A stretch of 24,934 bases of DNA from JBFKAV01 sp041621405 (lineage in GTDB: Bacteria; Pseudomonadota; Alphaproteobacteria; Rhodobacterales; Rhodobacteraceae): the NCBI GenBank assembly GCA_041621405.1, contig JBFKAV010000037.1:1-24934 (forward strand), given 5' to 3'. A program made the translations under genes and the position numbers. Below are positions 22,396-24,934 of the stretch, one piece after another. The notes under the pieces were generated by a model. The model saw nothing but the letters and a program-made list of their open reading frames with translations, ran no database searches and had not been told where the DNA came from. Every line of letters begins with the position of its first letter. Within the stretch, counting starts at the first letter, position 1.

Positions 22396-23292
22396 TCACG
22401 CGACCACGCGCGCCAAGCCTTGCTCCAGGAGGTCCCACACCCGCCGGATGCGCGGCGTGCGGCGCATGGCCTCCGGGGCGGTGAGCCAGACCGGGAGCTT
22501 CGGCAGGGCGAGGTCGGGAAAGAGGCGCTCGACGGCCGGGTCGTGGCGGGCGATCGCGACCTGTCCGAAGCCAATGCCGCAGCCAGCGCGGACGAGCTCC
22601 CAGTTCACCGGGTCGTTGTCGCAACGGAGCGTGAACCAGTCGCGCGTCGCCTCGAGCCCAAAGGCGCGCATTTCCCTGAGGATCACTTCGTTGCGGTCGT
22701 AGCCGATGAGGGGATGGCGCCTCAGATCCTCGAGCCGCTCGGGGCTGCCCGCGCGGGCGAGATAGGACTTGGCGGCGAAAACGCCCATCGCAAGGTCGCC
22801 CAGGTGTTTGGTCACCATGTCGAGCTGGTCGGGGCGGTACATGCGGATCGCGATGTCGGCCTCGCGGAAGAGCAGGTTCTCGGAGTGGTCGGAGGCGACG
22901 AGCTCGAGTGCGATCTCGGGCTCGGCCGTGCGGACCGCGGCGAGGATCGGTGGGAGGTGGTAGTGGGCGACGACCTCGCTCGCCGTGATGCGGACCGTGC
23001 CGCTCAGGCCTTCATCGCGCCCCGCCGCGGCGAGCGCGAGCCGGCCTGCGGCCTCGCGCATCGCCCGCGCCGGGGCAACGAGGGCCGCACCGGCCTCGGT
23101 GAGGGCCATGCCGCGGCGCTGGCGCGTGAAGAGCGCCAGGCCGAGGCTCGACTCGAGCGCGTGGATCTGGCGGCCGACCGAGGGCTGGCTGAGGCCGAGG
23201 CGGCCGGCGGCGGCGGAGAGGGATCCCTCCTCGGAAACCGCGAGGAAGGACTGGACCAGGGACCAGTCGAGGGAAGCGAGCGATTGTGCCAT
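22396..23292 (-). CDS. LysR-family transcriptional regulator
   Basis: The protein has 298 residues from the ATG at 23292. The N-terminal winged helix-turn-helix shows the family signature: FLAVSEEGSLSAAAGRLGLS (16-35), QPSVGRQIHALES, then LGLALFTRQRRGMALTEAG. A linker helix rich in Ala and Arg (about 66-90) leads to a periplasmic-binding-protein-like effector domain, with VRITASEVVAHYHLPPIL at its start and DIAIRMYRPDQ inside. The effector is not predictable. It is divergent from the NAD(P)-binding epimerase-like gene across a 104-base gap, the usual layout for a LysR regulator and its target. Confidence 0.92.
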   Translation of the reverse strand: MAQSLASLDWSLVQSFLAVSEEGSLSAAAGRLGLSQPSVGRQIHALESSLGLALFTRQRRGMALTEAGAALVAPARAMREAAGRLALAAAGRDEGLSGTVRITASEVVAHYHLPPILAAVRTAEPEIALELVASDHSENLLFREADIAIRMYRPDQLDMVTKHLGDLAMGVFAAKSYLARAGSPERLEDLRRHPLIGYDRNEVILREMRAFGLEATRDWFTLRCDNDPVNWELVRAGCGIGFGQVAIARHDPAVERLFPDLALPKLPVWLTAPEAMRRTPRIRRVWDLLEQGLARVVA

Positions 23293-23396
23293 GCGTTTAC
23301 CTATAGCACAAATGCGATTTCTGGGAATTCCACAAAGCAATCGAATGGCTCATGTTTCGGGCCACCATACGACCAAGCAGCAAAGGGAGTGGTGAC
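23293..23396. promoter_or_regulatory. Divergent promoter/operator region between the LysR gene and the epimerase-like gene
   Basis: The 104-base gap is AT-richer than the genes. GGAATTCC (23324-23331) is a palindrome flanked by ATGCGATTT and ACAAAGCAAT, roughly mirrored, a fair LysR-type site. On the minus strand a TATAGG lies only 7 bases before the LysR ATG, which would give a nearly leaderless message. On + the ribosome site GGGAG (23386-23390) precedes the ATG at 23397. Confidence 0.4.
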
Positions 23397-24272
23397 ATGG
23401 CTGGCACGGCATTGATTCTGGGCGCGAGCGGACGGTTCGGGCGCAACGCGGCGGAAGCCTTCCGGACCGCGGGCTGGCGCGTCAGGACGTTCGACCGGGC
23501 GACCGACAGCCTGCCCGAGGCGGTGCTCGGCGCCGACCTCATCGTGAACGGCTGGAACCCGACCTACGACCGCTGGGCGGCCGAGCTTCCCGGACTGACC
23601 GCGCAGGTGATCGGGGCTGCGAAGGCCTCCGGGGCGACGGTGCTGATTCCGGGGAACGTCTATGTGTTCGGCGCGGAGGCGCCGGACCTGTTCGGGCCAT
23701 CGGTGCCGCATGGCGCCAAGAACCCTCTCGGCCGTCTGCGCATCGAGATGGAGGCGGCCTACCGCGCCGCTGGCGTGCGGACGATCGTGCTGCGCGCGGG
23801 GGATTTCATCGACACCGAGGGTTCGGGGAACTGGTTCGACAAGGTGATCGCGGCGAAGGCAGCCTCGGGCGTTCTGACCTATCCGGGCCCGCTCGACGTG
23901 CCGCACGCCTGGGCGTACCTGCCCGACATGGCCCGGGCGGCGGTCGCGCTTGCCGAGATGCGGGGCGAATTGCCGGTGTTCGCGGATATCCCCTTCCCGG
24001 GCTACACGCTGACCGGGCGGGAGTTGGCCGACGCCTGCGCGGCCGCGCTCGGCCGCCCGATCAGGGCGCGTCAGATGGCCTGGTGGCCGATCCAGGCAGC
24101 GCGTCTGGTCTGGCCGATGGCGAGGCACCTCCTCGAGATGCGCTACCTCTGGGAGAAGCCGCATCGACTTGAGCGCCGGAGCTTCGAGCGCCTCCTGCCG
24201 GAGTTCCGCGAGACTGCCTTGGAGGATGCGCTGGCGCGCACCCTCGGCGTGCCGATGCGGGCGGCAGCGTGA
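23397..24272 (+). CDS. NAD(P)-binding epimerase/dehydratase-like (atypical extended SDR) protein
   Basis: The protein has 291 residues, with GGGAG six bases before the ATG. The Rossmann nucleotide motif is LILGASGRFGRN (6-17), giving a GxSGxxG loop. The usual catalytic YxxxK is not obvious: VLIPGNVYVFGAEAPDLFG stands where it would be, so this is the atypical NmrA/epimerase-like group. The second half (RGELPVFADIPFPGYTLTGREL, WPMARHLLEMRYLW) fits the C-terminal lid of the family. It is divergent from a LysR gene that may control it. The substrate is unknown. Confidence 0.8.
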   Translation: MAGTALILGASGRFGRNAAEAFRTAGWRVRTFDRATDSLPEAVLGADLIVNGWNPTYDRWAAELPGLTAQVIGAAKASGATVLIPGNVYVFGAEAPDLFGPSVPHGAKNPLGRLRIEMEAAYRAAGVRTIVLRAGDFIDTEGSGNWFDKVIAAKAASGVLTYPGPLDVPHAWAYLPDMARAAVALAEMRGELPVFADIPFPGYTLTGRELADACAAALGRPIRARQMAWWPIQAARLVWPMARHLLEMRYLWEKPHRLERRSFERLLPEFRETALEDALARTLGVPMRAAA

Positions 24273-24301
24273 CGGCCAGCGGCGCTCGGCGCCGCCTCGG
24301 T

Positions 24302-24934
24302 TCAGACGAGGCTGCGGAGGTAGCTTCCGTAGCGCGTCTTCTCGAAGAGCTTCGCCCGGGCCTCGAGCTCCGCCCGGGTGATCCAGCCCATCTGGAAGGC
24401 GATCTCCTCGGGCGAACCGACCTGGAGGCCCTGGCGCTCCTCCAGCGTGCGCACGAAGTTCGAGGCGTCGAGCAGCGAGGCATGGGTGCCGGTGTCGAGC
24501 CAGGCGAAGCCGCGGCCGAGGGTCTTCACCTCGAGCGCGCCCTCGGCGAGGTAGGTCTCCAGCAGCGCCGCGATCTCGAGCTCGCCGCGGGCCGAGGGGC
24601 GGAGCGTCGCCGCGCGCCGGGGCGCGGAGCCGTCGAGGAAGTAGAGCCCGGTCACGGCAAAGGGCGAGGGCGGGCGCTCGGGTTTCTCGACGATGGCGCG
24701 GACCCGGCCGTCGGCGTCGATGTCCACCACGCCATAGCGCTCGGGGTCGGCCACGCGGTAGCCGAAGACTGTGCCGCCCTCGCTCCGCGTATCGGCCTCG
24801 GCCAGGAGTTCGGGCAGACCGTGGCCAAAGAAGACGTTGTCGCCCAGCACCATCGCCGAAGGGGCGCCCGCGAGGAACGCCTCGGCGAGCAGGTAGGCCT
24901 GGGCAAGGCCCTCGGGCGCCGGCTGCACGATCCA
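24302..24934 (-). CDS. rmlA: Glucose-1-phosphate thymidylyltransferase, N-terminus outside window
   Basis: It makes dTDP-glucose, the first step to dTDP-rhamnose and related sugars for LPS or capsule. About 210 C-terminal residues are visible, and the frame runs off the right edge. The part opens WIVQPAPEGLAQAYLLAEAF, the substrate loop of the family. The metal-binding GDNVFFGHGL, VEKPERPPSPFAVTGLYFLD, ARGELEI and FAWLDTGTHASLLDASNFV follow. The normal ELEITD is ELEIAALLETYL here, a local change. Downstream (lower coordinates) the stop lies 29 bases from the stop of the epimerase-like gene, with which it converges. Confidence 0.93.
   Translation of the reverse strand, partial: WIVQPAPEGLAQAYLLAEAFLAGAPSAMVLGDNVFFGHGLPELLAEADTRSEGGTVFGYRVADPERYGVVDIDADGRVRAIVEKPERPPSPFAVTGLYFLDGSAPRRAATLRPSARGELEIAALLETYLAEGALEVKTLGRGFAWLDTGTHASLLDASNFVRTLEERQGLQVGSPEEIAFQMGWITRAELEARAKLFEKTRYGSYLRSLV

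Overview
The window looks like a chromosomal segment of a high-GC alphaproteobacterium of the order Rhodobacterales. Three things point there: a five-gene F0 ATP synthase operon (atpI-atpB-atpE-b'-b) with no F1 genes beside it, a metK leader that matches the SAM/SAH riboswitch known from that family, and a TTAA-N7-TTAA (CtrA-type) box. Coding density is very high. No gap between genes exceeds 300 bases. I see no rRNA, CRISPR array, transposase, integrase or plasmid gene.

Layout. The left edge (1-370) carries the end of a GAF-domain gene on + that has no nearby stop codon. The F0 operon follows on the minus strand (437-3005), with a promoter at its right end and a strong hairpin terminator at its left end. 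Next are an ArsR-type repressor with a palindromic operator (+), a small periplasmic OmpA-like protein (-) and trmB (-). A 211-base gap with a CtrA-type box precedes a prepilin-like gene with a Gly/Ser/Asp repeat tail (+).

From 5781 to 11130 a co-directional + cluster, phoH-ybeY-corC-lnt-metK, joins RNA and ribosome maintenance, lipoprotein acylation and SAM synthesis. The phoH-ybeY gap is packed with GANTC sites, and metK sits behind a riboswitch that covers its ribosome binding site. miaB (-) converges on metK. A glycosyltransferase-like gene (+), a PCu(A)C copper chaperone (-) and rpmB (-) follow.

From 14586 to 17790 three minus-strand genes overlap by four bases each: a 2-oxoglutarate/Fe(II) oxygenase, a membrane fatty-acid-desaturase-type di-iron enzyme and an MttB-family methyltransferase. 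This is the best candidate here for an undescribed pathway. After it come galE, a HAD-IIA phosphatase, tRNA-Pro(CGG), a DMT-family transporter, leuB, a LysR regulator with a divergent NAD(P)-binding epimerase-like gene, and a 5'-truncated rmlA/rfbA at the right edge. galE and rmlA both make nucleotide sugars, for polysaccharide or LPS.

Two stretches hold most of the unexplained signal: the prepilin-like gene with its upstream box, and the 2OG oxygenase-desaturase-MttB operon. Everything is read by eye from sequence; family assignments rest on motifs, not on database searches.
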